In this document: piece by piece, positions 41,595-50,095 of the stretch
Numbering within the stretch: position 1 is the stretch's first letter
Layout: the number at the start of each line of letters is the position of its first letter
NCBI GenBank assembly: GCA_026129545.1
Contig: JAHCHX010000003.1
Coordinates: forward strand, 434,001-498,000
Reading direction: 5' to 3'
DNA length: 64,000 nt
Source of the DNA: Saprospiraceae bacterium
Lineage (GTDB): Bacteria; Bacteroidota; Bacteroidia; Chitinophagales; Saprospiraceae
Position numbers and translations under genes: made by a program
The notes under the pieces: model-generated
What the model saw: the letters and a program-made list of their open reading frames with translations, nothing else
What the model was told of the DNA's origin: nothing
The model's database searches: none

Positions 41595-42830
41595 TCAAAT
41601 CAAATCGCGCAACACGATTTTTTTCTTGAGTATCTTTCCATCGCGGCGTACCACTATTCTGAGCGTTTTCCCCGCTTTTTTTTGGAGTTTGTGTTGCAAA
41701 TCCGCCAAAGAAGACAATGCAAGGGGGAACACACCCACTCGCAGTATTTCGTCGCCCTTTCGAATATCAGCCTCCGACGCTGGCGAGTTGGGCACCACGC
41801 TCTGCACCATGTATCGGTCAAAATTGGCCCCTGTTGCGATGAGGTTGAGGCCGCTCCGGTCGTAGCCATACTCGGCTTTGAAGTAGCGGGCGGGCTTGAG
41901 CCATACGAGCGCCTTGTGGTAGTCCAACACGATGATGAAGCGGCTTAGAAGCGTGTTCCCGAGCAGCCCATTTCGTTTGTTGAGATGGTCGGAGACGTAG
42001 GCAGCGGAGTCGAGTGTCTGAAAATAAGTGATGACGTTTTGCTGCGTGAATGTGCCCATCTCGATTTGGCGGATACGTCCCGTGAACCCTTCCAAATAAC
42101 CGCCCAAACCCATGCCGATGTTTGAGGAAATAGTGTTGGCGGGCGGGTGTAGCATGGGGTGCGTGTCGCTGAAAAGCAGCAACGGCAAGCCTGCGCCCGT
42201 GTCGAGCAAGAGTTTTACTGGCACTGTGGAATCCGGCACTATGTTGAGGCGGGTGTTGAGATACAACTTGTTGCGATAGATTTCGACAGGCACCGCCACA
42301 TAGCCTTCGTCTTTCATTTGGAAAAACTCGCGGTCGTAGAGTGTGATGATGTGGCGGTCGTAGTTGATTTTGATGATGTATTTTGAAAACACATTGGCAG
42401 ACATAATGCCGTGCACGTTGATGCCCGCGTATTCCTCGAACCGAAAATAATCCTCCTGTAGCACCAAAATGTCTTCTCGCGGCGCGAGTGCTTTCCCGAC
42501 GATTTCAAAACGAACACGCCGCGCCAGATACGCCACCAATTCGGTCTTCAAATCAGAACCCGTGACCCGAAACTCCCGCTCATACGTCACTTTGAGCATA
42601 TCGCTGATTTCGCGCTTGCTCAAAATGGTGTGTTCCGCGCCCGTGTCGAGGATGAACCTCAAGGGCAACAAGCCATTGAAAAGCACCGTGACGATGATGA
42701 AATTGTTGGTGTATTCAAACGGTATGTCCACCTGTCGCTGCCCCTCGGGTATGTAAAACCCAGCCTGTGCCGCCGTGCGAAATTTCGGCCAGCCAATTAA
42801 AAGCAACAAGAGCAGTACGGCTTTGGACAT
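41595..42830 (-). CDS. Retropepsin-like aspartic protease with PDZ domain
   Basis: 411 residues. A signal peptide (MSKAVLLLLLLIGWPKFRTA) is followed by an aspartic protease of retropepsin type whose two DTG motifs lie in one chain (LRFILDTGAEHTILS and VKLLLDTGAGLPLLL), so it could form a pseudo-dimeric active site. A C-terminal PDZ domain (about 315-405; MVQSVVPNSPASEADIRKGD, then EILRV) probably binds substrate tails. It acts outside the cytoplasm. It follows the SLC13 gene by 55 bp on the same strand and may share its transcript. Confidence 0.88.
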   Translation of the reverse strand: MSKAVLLLLLLIGWPKFRTAAQAGFYIPEGQRQVDIPFEYTNNFIIVTVLFNGLLPLRFILDTGAEHTILSKREISDMLKVTYEREFRVTGSDLKTELVAYLARRVRFEIVGKALAPREDILVLQEDYFRFEEYAGINVHGIMSANVFSKYIIKINYDRHIITLYDREFFQMKDEGYVAVPVEIYRNKLYLNTRLNIVPDSTVPVKLLLDTGAGLPLLLFSDTHPMLHPPANTISSNIGMGLGGYLEGFTGRIRQIEMGTFTQQNVITYFQTLDSAAYVSDHLNKRNGLLGNTLLSRFIIVLDYHKALVWLKPARYFKAEYGYDRSGLNLIATGANFDRYMVQSVVPNSPASEADIRKGDEILRVGVFPLALSSLADLQHKLQKKAGKTLRIVVRRDGKILKKKIVLRDLI

Positions 42831-42885
42831 TTTGATAAATTTGGTCTGTGTAAGGGAGTGGGTCTATGTGTGCAAACAGCAGCCA

Positions 42886-44316
42886 TCAAAGCGATATGCC
42901 CCAAACAAACGGCAACACCGCGTAAAGAAATATCAACAACAACACAATCGCCACCGCATCAAGTATAAAACCCGCCTTTGCCATGTCGCGTGTGGTCAGA
43001 TAGCCCGAGCTATACACAATCGTGTTGGGTGCCGTCGCCACTGGCAAGCCAAACCCGAACGACGCGGCCAACGTCGCGCTGAGCAGCAACCCAAACGGGT
43101 GCATACCGATGCTCACCGCCAACGCTGCCAACACAGGCATCATCATGCTCGCCGTGGCGATATTGCTCGCCACTTCGCTCAACAGCACCACCACCGTCAG
43201 CACGGTCAGCAAGATGAGCAGGTGCGAAAGGGTGCTCAGCCCCGTCATGCGTTCGCCCAGCCACGCCGCAAGGCCGCTCTGGTCGAAGCCTTTGGCCAAA
43301 GCCAGTCCGCCACCAAACAACAGAATAATGCCCCAAGGTATTCGCAAGGCGGTGTCCCAATCCAGAAGCGGCTTGCTCCCGTCGCCGGAAGGCACCAAAA
43401 AAAGCAAGATGCCGCCAGCCACCGCTACCACCACGTCGTTGCAATTGGGCACCCATTTGTACCAAACCAGCGAGCCTGTTATCCACGCCAAGATGACCAC
43501 CCCGAACAACCACATCAAGCGACGCTCCGGCATGGTGACACGACCTAGCATGGCCAAGTCCTCACGAATAGCGTCGCGGCTATCGTGCGAGGTATCCATC
43601 GTCTTGCCCAGCGGGAAGAGCCATAGCAACAGGCCCCAACAAGCCACGAGCAACACCGTCGTGAAAGGCAAACCAAACAAAAACCATTGCCAGAACGACA
43701 CGGCTATATCCATTTTCTGCTTCACATAAGAGACAAAAATGGCGTTGGTGGGTGTGCCGATGAGTGTCGCCAACCCTCCGATGGAGCAGGCATACCCCAC
43801 CCCGAGCAACAAAGCCTTTTGAAAATGGCGCGCATCCTTGTCTATCCCGCCCGATTGCACCGCCACCGCAATCGCCACAGGTGTCATCATCACCGCGGTG
43901 GCCGTGTTCGATACCCACATCGAAATAAAAGCAGATGCCACCATGAAACCCAGCACCACCCGCGATGGTTTGCTACCCAACCACATCACCAGCCGAAGCG
44001 CGATGCGGCGGTGCAGATGCCAGCGTTCGATGGTCTTGCCAAAGAAAAATCCTGCGATGAATAGAAAGATAATTTCGTTGCCATATTCGCCCGACACGTC
44101 TTTGAGCCGCGCCACGCCAGTGAGGGGAAACAAGACCAAGGGAAGCAAAGAAGTGACTGCCAAATCCACTGGTTCCGTAATCCACCAGACGGCAATCCAA
44201 AGCGTGATAGCGGTAGTCAGCTTGGCGGCCTCGGGCATACCTGCGGGCGCAGGCAATGCGGCGATGAGCAGAAAGAGAAGCGGGCCAGCGAGCAAGGCGA
44301 GGGTGCGTTGGTTCAT
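42886..44316 (-). CDS. SLC13/DASS-family sodium:anion symporter
   Basis: 476 residues from the start at 44316 (MNQRTLALLAGPLLFLLI), with about eleven membrane segments. Both SNT-type sodium/substrate motifs are present: VSNTATAVMMTPVAIA in the first half and VASNIATASMMMPVLAA in the second. TLIGTPTNAIF and an internal WDTALRIPWGIILLFGGGLA segment are also typical. The family carries di- or tricarboxylates, or sulfate, with sodium. Which anion cannot be told from the sequence. A copy of the 93-bp repeat lies 75 bp upstream. Confidence 0.92.
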   Translation of the reverse strand: MNQRTLALLAGPLLFLLIAALPAPAGMPEAAKLTTAITLWIAVWWITEPVDLAVTSLLPLVLFPLTGVARLKDVSGEYGNEIIFLFIAGFFFGKTIERWHLHRRIALRLVMWLGSKPSRVVLGFMVASAFISMWVSNTATAVMMTPVAIAVAVQSGGIDKDARHFQKALLLGVGYACSIGGLATLIGTPTNAIFVSYVKQKMDIAVSFWQWFLFGLPFTTVLLVACWGLLLWLFPLGKTMDTSHDSRDAIREDLAMLGRVTMPERRLMWLFGVVILAWITGSLVWYKWVPNCNDVVVAVAGGILLFLVPSGDGSKPLLDWDTALRIPWGIILLFGGGLALAKGFDQSGLAAWLGERMTGLSTLSHLLILLTVLTVVVLLSEVASNIATASMMMPVLAALAVSIGMHPFGLLLSATLAASFGFGLPVATAPNTIVYSSGYLTTRDMAKAGFILDAVAIVLLLIFLYAVLPFVWGISL

Positions 44317-44391
44317 ATCGCAAAAGGACAAAACGAACCGCAAAACTTGCGCACCAAAAGGAATATATTTTTGGAGCGGTTGGCTTTTATG

Positions 44392-44484
44392 CCTTGATTC
44401 GCCGAGATTTTTTGGTTCACCATAATTGATGCCCTGAATTTGAATGAGTTACATCAATCATGGGGGGAACCTGACGGCACGCGG
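44392..44484. repeat. ~93-bp upstream repeat, copy B
   Basis: Begins ccttgattcgccgagattt and continues with aattgatgccctgaatttga, then catcaatcatgg and gacggcacgcgg. Same orientation as copies A and C; it lies between the bacilliredoxin stop and the SLC13 start. Confidence 0.62.
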
Positions 44485-44509
44485 CATGAAAGCCAACCGC
44501 TCGGCGTAT

Positions 44510-44923
44510 TCAGCAGAACTGCTCGTAAGCCATTTTCAGGTTTTCGGCAATGCTTTCTGCCGGGCGGCCTTCTATGTGGCGACGCTCCAAGAAGTGCACG
44601 AGTTTGCCGTCTTTGAAAAGCGCGATGCTGGGCGACGATGGCGGGTATGGCAACAGGTACTCCCGTGCTTTGGCCGTCGCTTCCGTGTCCACGCCAGCAA
44701 AAACGGTGTAGAGCTTTTCCGGGCGCTTGGTGTTTTCGAGCGAGCGTTTGGCTCCGGGACGCGCCATAGCAGCCGCGCAACCGCACACGCTATTGACCAC
44801 CAAGAGTGCCGTTCCTTTCTGATTTTCAAAAATTTGTTCCACTGCTTCAGGCGTTTGCAAGGCTTCAAACCCAAAATTGGTGAGGTCTTGCGCCATGGGG
44901 GTTGTGAGTTGTATCGGATACAT
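44510..44923 (-). CDS. BrxA/BrxB-family bacilliredoxin-like protein
   Basis: 137 residues from the start at 44923 (MYPIQLTTPMAQDLTNFGFE). The family active-site motif CGC is in LLVVNSVCGCAAAMARPGAK, followed by the thioredoxin-like PYPPSSPSIALFKDGKLVHF and the HIEGRPAESIAENL C-terminus. In Bacillus such proteins remove bacillithiol from protein cysteines; in Bacteroidota, some of which make bacillithiol, the same role is plausible. The longer frame from 44992 adds 23 residues absent from the family. Divergent from the aldo/keto reductase gene. Confidence 0.92.
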   Translation of the reverse strand: MYPIQLTTPMAQDLTNFGFEALQTPEAVEQIFENQKGTALLVVNSVCGCAAAMARPGAKRSLENTKRPEKLYTVFAGVDTEATAKAREYLLPYPPSSPSIALFKDGKLVHFLERRHIEGRPAESIAENLKMAYEQFC

Positions 44924-45074
44924 GATGTTGCGTTGATTTGTGGATTTGTGGTTGGCGAATGTTTGAAGAGGCAAAGATAAATTGCTTCGCAAAAACAGTA
45001 GTGTCGCTACTTTGTTCAGCCACTAACTTCGCGGCAGCAAGTTTGGAGCAATATCCGCAAACAACTATCACAAA

Positions 45075-46019
45075 GTGAACATTGCACAAAAATCACTCAT
45101 GCTCGGCTCGGCCCAATGGGGCTGGAACGTCGCCCGCGAGGAAGCTTTTCGCCTGCTCGACGCTTGGCTCGCCACGGGACGCCGCGAGGTGGACTGCGCC
45201 ACCAATTATCCCATCAATCGAAATCCCGCCGATTTTAGAGGTGCAGAGAAAATTTTGCTTGAATATGTGCGGGCGCATGGGTTGCGCGATTTGCGCATCA
45301 CCATGAAAATCGGCAGCCTCGACAATATGCGCTCCCCCGAAGTGAACCTGTCGCCGTCTTTCATCCTGATGATGGGCGAGGAATATCATCGTCTCTTCGA
45401 GGCCAATTTGCATTGCCTCATGTTTCATTGGGACAACCGCGATGACGTGTCGGCGATTCACGCCTCTTTGGAGAGCCTGGCCACCCTGCAAAAAGATGCG
45501 CACATCCGCCCCGGATTGTCGGGCATCAAGCATCCCGAGGCCTACCTTGAAGCCAACGCATCGCTCCATCTCTCTTTCGACATTCAGCTAAAACACAACA
45601 TTTTCCGCTCGGACCTCCTTCGCTACTCTCCTCTACTCTCTGTCCGGCCAGACAACCCCTCAAAAAACTCAACCACTCTTTTCGCCTACGGCATTAATGG
45701 GGGCGGCGTAAAACTCGACCAGCACTATGCGCCCGATAGCGTTTTTCTTGCTCGCGGCGGTCAGCCAGAACAAGTGGGGGCTACGTTGGAAAAAGTGCGT
45801 GCATTGCTGCCAGACTGGAGCACCGCCTTTGTGCGCCCTCCGGTGAAGACGATGAACCACATCGGTCTTATTTACGCGGGATTGCACCCCGAATTGAGCG
45901 GAGTGCTGCTCGGGGTGTCGTCGAGCAGCCAATTGCGCGAGACGCTGGATTTTTGGCGCAATTTGGAAACCTTCGACTACGGGGATATTTTTCAGGCTTT
46001 AAACAAAATTGCCCGCTAA
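45075..46019 (+). CDS. Aldo/keto reductase-family protein
   Basis: 314 residues with a GTG start at 45075, or a later ATG at 45099. TIM-barrel AKR features: MLGSAQWGWN at the first strand, VDCATNYPINRNP with catalytic Asp and Tyr, LRITMKIGSLDN with the Lys, and LHCLMFHWDNR with the His. The C-terminal half (LFAYGINGGGVKL, LSGVLLGVSSSSQL) keeps the NADP-binding strand. Substrate unknown. The four catalytic residues all appear present. It converges with the ferredoxin gene. Confidence 0.85.
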   Translation: MNIAQKSLMLGSAQWGWNVAREEAFRLLDAWLATGRREVDCATNYPINRNPADFRGAEKILLEYVRAHGLRDLRITMKIGSLDNMRSPEVNLSPSFILMMGEEYHRLFEANLHCLMFHWDNRDDVSAIHASLESLATLQKDAHIRPGLSGIKHPEAYLEANASLHLSFDIQLKHNIFRSDLLRYSPLLSVRPDNPSKNSTTLFAYGINGGGVKLDQHYAPDSVFLARGGQPEQVGATLEKVRALLPDWSTAFVRPPVKTMNHIGLIYAGLHPELSGVLLGVSSSSQLRETLDFWRNLETFDYGDIFQALNKIAR

Positions 46020-46073
46020 ACCCAATATATGGGCCAGCAGGCAATCATTAGAACCATGAAAATTTTTTCTTCG

Positions 46074-46421
46074 CTACAAATGGAGCCGCGCTTTTCGCTC
46101 AAGCAACACTTCTTCTGACTCCACCCTATCTGGGTCTGGCACACAACAATCCACAGGACATACGGCAGCGCATTGCGGCTCTTCGTGAAATCCGACACAT
46201 TCCGTACACTTGTCCGGCACGATGTAGTAGTAGTCGTTTGACACTGGGCTGTTTTTCTGGCTCGCATCCACTTTGATGCCGTTCTCCAACACATACTCTC
46301 CTTTCACTGTGTTGCCATCGGAAATGGCCCACTCCACCCCACCTTCATATATGGCGTTGTTGGGGCATTCCGGTTCGCAGGCTCCGCAGTTGATGCACTC
46401 ATCGGTAATCATTATTGCCAT
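46074..46421 (-). CDS. Ferredoxin with two 4Fe-4S clusters
   Basis: A 115-residue electron carrier. The first cluster motif is CINCGACEPECPNNAIYEGG; the second is CTECVGFHEEPQCAAVCPVD, with the longer spacing seen in the bacterial 2[4Fe-4S] ferredoxins of the YfhL/FdxA group. About 45 residues separate the motifs, longer than in clostridial ferredoxins. It is preceded by an unusually strong Shine-Dalgarno sequence and by repeat copy C. No partner reductase is adjacent. Confidence 0.93.
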   Translation of the reverse strand: MAIMITDECINCGACEPECPNNAIYEGGVEWAISDGNTVKGEYVLENGIKVDASQKNSPVSNDYYYIVPDKCTECVGFHEEPQCAAVCPVDCCVPDPDRVESEEVLLERKARLHL

Positions 46422-46428
46422 GATGTAC

Positions 46429-46435
46429 TCCTCCT
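46429..46435 (-). promoter_or_regulatory. Strong Shine-Dalgarno of the ferredoxin gene
   Basis: On the minus strand AGGAGGA lies 7 bp before the ATG at 46421. Near-perfect anti-16S matches are unusual in Bacteroidota, where most genes, including most here, lack one. It fixes the ferredoxin start and suggests high or special translation. Confidence 0.7.
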
Positions 46436-46492
46436 ATTGATTTTTGTAAGGAAACAAGCGGCGTTTCCGAAAGTTGGGGCAAAGGTAAACCA

Positions 46493-46587
46493 TCATTCGT
46501 CAAGATTTTTCAGATGCCCTTGATTGATGCCCTGATTTGAAATAGATTGCGATTTCAATCATGCAGAGAGTGTATGACGGCGCGGGG
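46493..46587. repeat. ~93-bp upstream repeat, copy C
   Basis: Contains tgattgatgccctgatttga, then agattgcgatttcaatcatg and gacggcgcgggg. Its core tgatttgaaat/atttcaatca is the best palindrome of the three copies. It lies between the OmpA-family gene stop and the ferredoxin start. Confidence 0.62.
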
Positions 46588-46629
46588 CATAGAGAAGACC
46601 GGCGAGCAAGCGCGTTTCTCCACCACTTG

Positions 46630-48951
46630 TCATTGCACGGCACGCACAAAGGCATCAATGCCATTGTCTTCCAACCGCTTTTTGAGGATGTCAGCCTCAC
46701 GGCGCGATTTGAATTTGCCCACGCTGACGGAAAAATAGGTGGAGTTGGGAAAGCGCACGATTTGAGCGGCGCTGAACCCTGCTTTGTGGATGTTGAGCAG
46801 CTGATTTTGCGCACGCTCTTCCATGAGGAACGAGCCTGCCACGACGTGGTAAGTGTCGCGCTCGGCATTGCTCACCGTCACTTTGCCGCTGGTGCCGGGC
46901 GGGATGTTGACGGGAGGCTGCGGCTGCCCTGAGGAAGCGGTGGCGGGCGCAGTAGCGATTTGACCGTCCACATACACCATAGCCGCGCCTTGCACACCTG
47001 TCAGGATGCGCACTTCGGTGCGGCGGTTGCGAGCGTGTTCTTGTTCGGTACATTGCACGCCGTCGCGACAGCGGTTGCGCGGCTCGCTTTCGCCGTAGCC
47101 AACTGGGCGCAGGCGCGAGCGTGGGATGCCTTGCGACACGAGGTAGTCCACCACACCCTCTGCGCGACGCTGGCTGAGGTCTTGGTTGTATTTGTTGTTG
47201 CCTCGACAATCGGTGTGGCTGGCAAGCTCGACTTTGATGGTGGGGTGCTGTTTCATCAGCGTCACGAGCAAGTCAAGGTCTTGCCGACCATCGGGACGCA
47301 GGGTAGCGTCGTTGAAGTTGTAATAGATGTTGGGCAGTTCGATGATGGAACCCGGCAGCAGGGGAGCGACCGATATGTTCTGCATGGTCAGTTGGTTGGG
47401 CAGCCATCCTTGCGTATCTATGTCGGTGCTGCCGATGAGCCGCCCGGCTTGGAACATATCGAGCTTATACTGCGTGTTTGGGTCGAGGAAGTGGTCCACC
47501 ATGCCATTCACGTCGGTCACGAGGGTGTCTTGCTGTTTGGTGGTTTTGTTGGTCAGCACCAACACGGCGCCTGCCAAAGGCGCATTGGTCACATAGTTGA
47601 ACACCGAGGGGTTCCATTGCACGCGATTGGTTTTGAGTGCCTTTTCGAGCTGGATAGCCACCTCATTGCCCGTTTTTGAAATCGGGACACGAATTTGCTT
47701 GGTCTGATAGCCCTGTTTCGTGACACTGATGGCATAGTTTCCGGGTTTGAGCTCCGTGAGGAAACGGCCTCTGGCATCCGTCTGGCCATTGATGCCTTTG
47801 TCGGGTGGCAGGGATTTCATTATTTCCTTGCCGTCAATGGTTTGGATGGTGATGAGGTTGCCTTGTTCGTCGCGTCCAATCACGTTGTTTTTGCCATAGT
47901 CGAGGATTTGCACCGCTGCTTCTCCTATGGGAGAGTTGCTGGCTTTGTCGGTCACCACCACGCGCAGGTCGAGTTTGCGGTCGGGCACTCGTTCGTTTTG
48001 AAGCAGGAAGTCATCGAGGTTGCCATTTTCCACATGGAAGCTGAAAATATCGTCGGCGCCAGCGCCTCCGTTCCCGTTGGAAGAGAAATAGCCGTTGATT
48101 TTGTTCAGGTCAACTATCAGTCCAAAGTCGTCGCCCGAAGTGTTGAAAGGCGCTCCCATGTTGACTGGCTTGGTCCATTTTGTCTCGTTTTCCGGGATGA
48201 CATAATAGAGGTCGAAGCCGCCTTTGCCGCCGGGCAATCCTTTGGAAGCATAGTACAAGGTGTTGTCGGCATGGATGAAGGGGAAGGCTTCGTCTTTGGA
48301 GGTGTTGACGCTTGGGCCAAGGTTGACTGGTTCGCTCCACGATTCGCCGACGCGATATGACACATAGATGTCCATGCCGCCACGGCTGCCGGGCCGATTG
48401 GACGCAAAGAACAATTTGTCTCCGTCAATGCTGATGGCGGGGTGGCAATCCGCGTAGGATTCGTCGTTGACCGGGAAAATCGGCTTCGGCTCGCTCCATG
48501 TGAAGCCTTCCAGCGTGGAATAATAAATCCGCATCATCAGGCTTCCGTCTTTGCTGAGTTTTTCTTTGCCGTTGACGATGATATTGCGCGAAAAATAGAC
48601 AGTCTCTGCGGTGCGGTCGAAACAGACAGGCCCTTCGTTGTATTGGGTCGAGATTTCTTTGGCAAAAGGTTCGGCAGCGCTCAATTCCCCATCGGCATTG
48701 CGCTGAGAACGCAAGATGGATGTGTAATGCTGCTTGTTTTTGTCGGTCAGTTTTTTCAAGCCGGCATTGTTGGTGGAGATGAAAACGATGCCGTCTTCAT
48801 AGAAAGTAGGGCTGAATTCCAACTCCGCAGAATTGACGGCATATTCGTTTTTGACCTGCACGGTGGCTGGCACCACATCGGATTGAGCGAACAAAAGGCA
48901 GGCAGGCAGCCAAAAGGCCGTGAGTAAAGATGTACGGTAACGGGTTTTCAT
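46630..48951 (-). CDS. PD40/OmpA/SPOR multidomain protein, PorE-like
   Basis: 773 residues from the start at 48951 (MKTRYRTSLLTAFWLPACLL, signal peptide). Domains in order: PD40/WD40-like beta-propeller (about 40-290; AISIDGDKLFFASNRPGSRG), one or two carboxypeptidase-regulatory-like beta-sandwiches (about 300-530; GRFLTELKPGNYAISVTKQG), an OmpA peptidoglycan-binding domain (about 545-665; VELASHTDCRGNNKYNQDLS then RRAEGVVDYL) and a SPOR-type tail (about 700-773). This architecture resembles PorE and related T9SS-associated proteins that tie outer-membrane components to peptidoglycan. It is the last gene of the minus-strand surface-protein block. Confidence 0.9.
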   Translation of the reverse strand: MKTRYRTSLLTAFWLPACLLFAQSDVVPATVQVKNEYAVNSAELEFSPTFYEDGIVFISTNNAGLKKLTDKNKQHYTSILRSQRNADGELSAAEPFAKEISTQYNEGPVCFDRTAETVYFSRNIIVNGKEKLSKDGSLMMRIYYSTLEGFTWSEPKPIFPVNDESYADCHPAISIDGDKLFFASNRPGSRGGMDIYVSYRVGESWSEPVNLGPSVNTSKDEAFPFIHADNTLYYASKGLPGGKGGFDLYYVIPENETKWTKPVNMGAPFNTSGDDFGLIVDLNKINGYFSSNGNGGAGADDIFSFHVENGNLDDFLLQNERVPDRKLDLRVVVTDKASNSPIGEAAVQILDYGKNNVIGRDEQGNLITIQTIDGKEIMKSLPPDKGINGQTDARGRFLTELKPGNYAISVTKQGYQTKQIRVPISKTGNEVAIQLEKALKTNRVQWNPSVFNYVTNAPLAGAVLVLTNKTTKQQDTLVTDVNGMVDHFLDPNTQYKLDMFQAGRLIGSTDIDTQGWLPNQLTMQNISVAPLLPGSIIELPNIYYNFNDATLRPDGRQDLDLLVTLMKQHPTIKVELASHTDCRGNNKYNQDLSQRRAEGVVDYLVSQGIPRSRLRPVGYGESEPRNRCRDGVQCTEQEHARNRRTEVRILTGVQGAAMVYVDGQIATAPATASSGQPQPPVNIPPGTSGKVTVSNAERDTYHVVAGSFLMEERAQNQLLNIHKAGFSAAQIVRFPNSTYFSVSVGKFKSRREADILKKRLEDNGIDAFVRAVQ

Positions 48952-49051
48952 GATTCCCATGATTTTCGGTAAAAAAGAAAGAGATTACAAAATTTCAATT
49001 GACTTTAAAAGGGTTAACATTGGCTAAATGTTGTGGCTCGCGAGCATTGTT

Positions 49052-50011
49052 TTACATGAAAAATCGCGGATGGAACACGTCCTTCTTCTTGCCGCCGCCG
49101 TTCTTGGGTTTTTTCAGGTCGGCCTGCAAGAGTATTTCCACCGAGCCAGCGTTGTAATCCTTGATGCTCGAAAGCGTGAAATCGTAAGCAGCGCCCACGC
49201 CAATTTGGGGCGTTGCCTGCCACATGGCCAGCAAACTAACCGACTCGCCCGCGCCGTTGCCACCCACACGATAAGACAGCCCTGCGGTCACTATCTTGCG
49301 GATGTCTATGTTGACGTTCACGTCGGCATCAATCGGGGCGTGCTCGACGTATTTTACCAATACGGCAGGCATCAGGTTGATGTCTTCGCTCAAAGGCACG
49401 ATGCCGCCTGTGACGGCGTAGAAGTGGGGCGATTCCTTGGCCACGAGATTGGCTTGGTCGTTGGAGAAGCCAAGCGTGTTTTTGTAGATGCGCGGTATCG
49501 AGAAACCCACATAGTATTTGCCCATGAAAGTGCCATACACGCCAGCCCCTACGTTGCCGCGCACGGAATTGACCCGCTGGTTGTCCAGCGAGGGGTCGCC
49601 GATGTTGATGGGATTGGCCTCGTTGAAGGCAAAGCTCACCGAGCGGATGGAGCCTTGAATGCCCGCGCGAACGGAGACCATTTCGGTTTTTAGCAACTCA
49701 TAGGAGTATGCCAGCGAGCCATAAAAATCGCGCTGCAAGCCGATTTTCAGGCCCGAAAAAACCACGCCCACTCCGACACGCGGCGTGAGGAAAGGCGAGT
49801 TGAAACTCATCAGGGCGGAGGCAGGCGCACCGTCGAAACCAATCCATTGGTTCCGATAGATGCCTGTCACGGAGGGTACACCCCTTGTGCCGGAGTAGGC
49901 GGGGTTGTACATCAGTTTATTGTACATAAACTGCGTGTAGTGGTGTTCCTGCTGAGCAGAAAGCCGAACGCAAGCGGCCAGTATAAGCGAAAGGAATAAG
50001 AGTTTTTTCAT
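49052..50011 (-). CDS. PorP/SprF-family type IX secretion outer-membrane protein
   Basis: A 319-residue outer-membrane barrel protein. Signal peptide MKKLLFLSLILAACVRLSAQ is followed by the PorP/SprF signature QFMYNKLMYNPAYSGTRG with YRNQWIGFDGAP, and then SFNSPFLTPRVGVGVVFSG. The C-terminal region (GLSYRVGGNGAGESVSLLAM) is also typical. In Flavobacterium, SprF is needed for surface delivery of the type B cargo SprB encoded next to it. Here the gene directly follows a type B cargo gene (84-bp gap), matching that pairing. Confidence 0.94.
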   Translation of the reverse strand: MKKLLFLSLILAACVRLSAQQEHHYTQFMYNKLMYNPAYSGTRGVPSVTGIYRNQWIGFDGAPASALMSFNSPFLTPRVGVGVVFSGLKIGLQRDFYGSLAYSYELLKTEMVSVRAGIQGSIRSVSFAFNEANPINIGDPSLDNQRVNSVRGNVGAGVYGTFMGKYYVGFSIPRIYKNTLGFSNDQANLVAKESPHFYAVTGGIVPLSEDINLMPAVLVKYVEHAPIDADVNVNIDIRKIVTAGLSYRVGGNGAGESVSLLAMWQATPQIGVGAAYDFTLSSIKDYNAGSVEILLQADLKKPKNGGGKKKDVFHPRFFM

Positions 50012-50036
50012 CGTAAAAAGTTTGATGGTTGGCAGG

Positions 50037-50080
50037 TTTTCGGGTTAACAAGCGCTTTTCTTGCCTTGTTAACCCGAAAA
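50037..50080. promoter_or_regulatory. Perfect 16-bp hairpin between the type B cargo and porP/sprF genes
   Basis: The arms ttttcgggttaacaag and cttgttaacccgaaaa enclose a 12-base loop, in the 84-bp gap inside the presumed operon. The stem ends in A:T pairs with T on the 5' side and A on the 3' side, the reverse of an intrinsic terminator on either strand. It could be an RNA processing or stability element that sets the ratio of adhesin to barrel protein; that is inference. Confidence 0.55.
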
Positions 50081-50095
50081 AACCCTAAACCCCAT

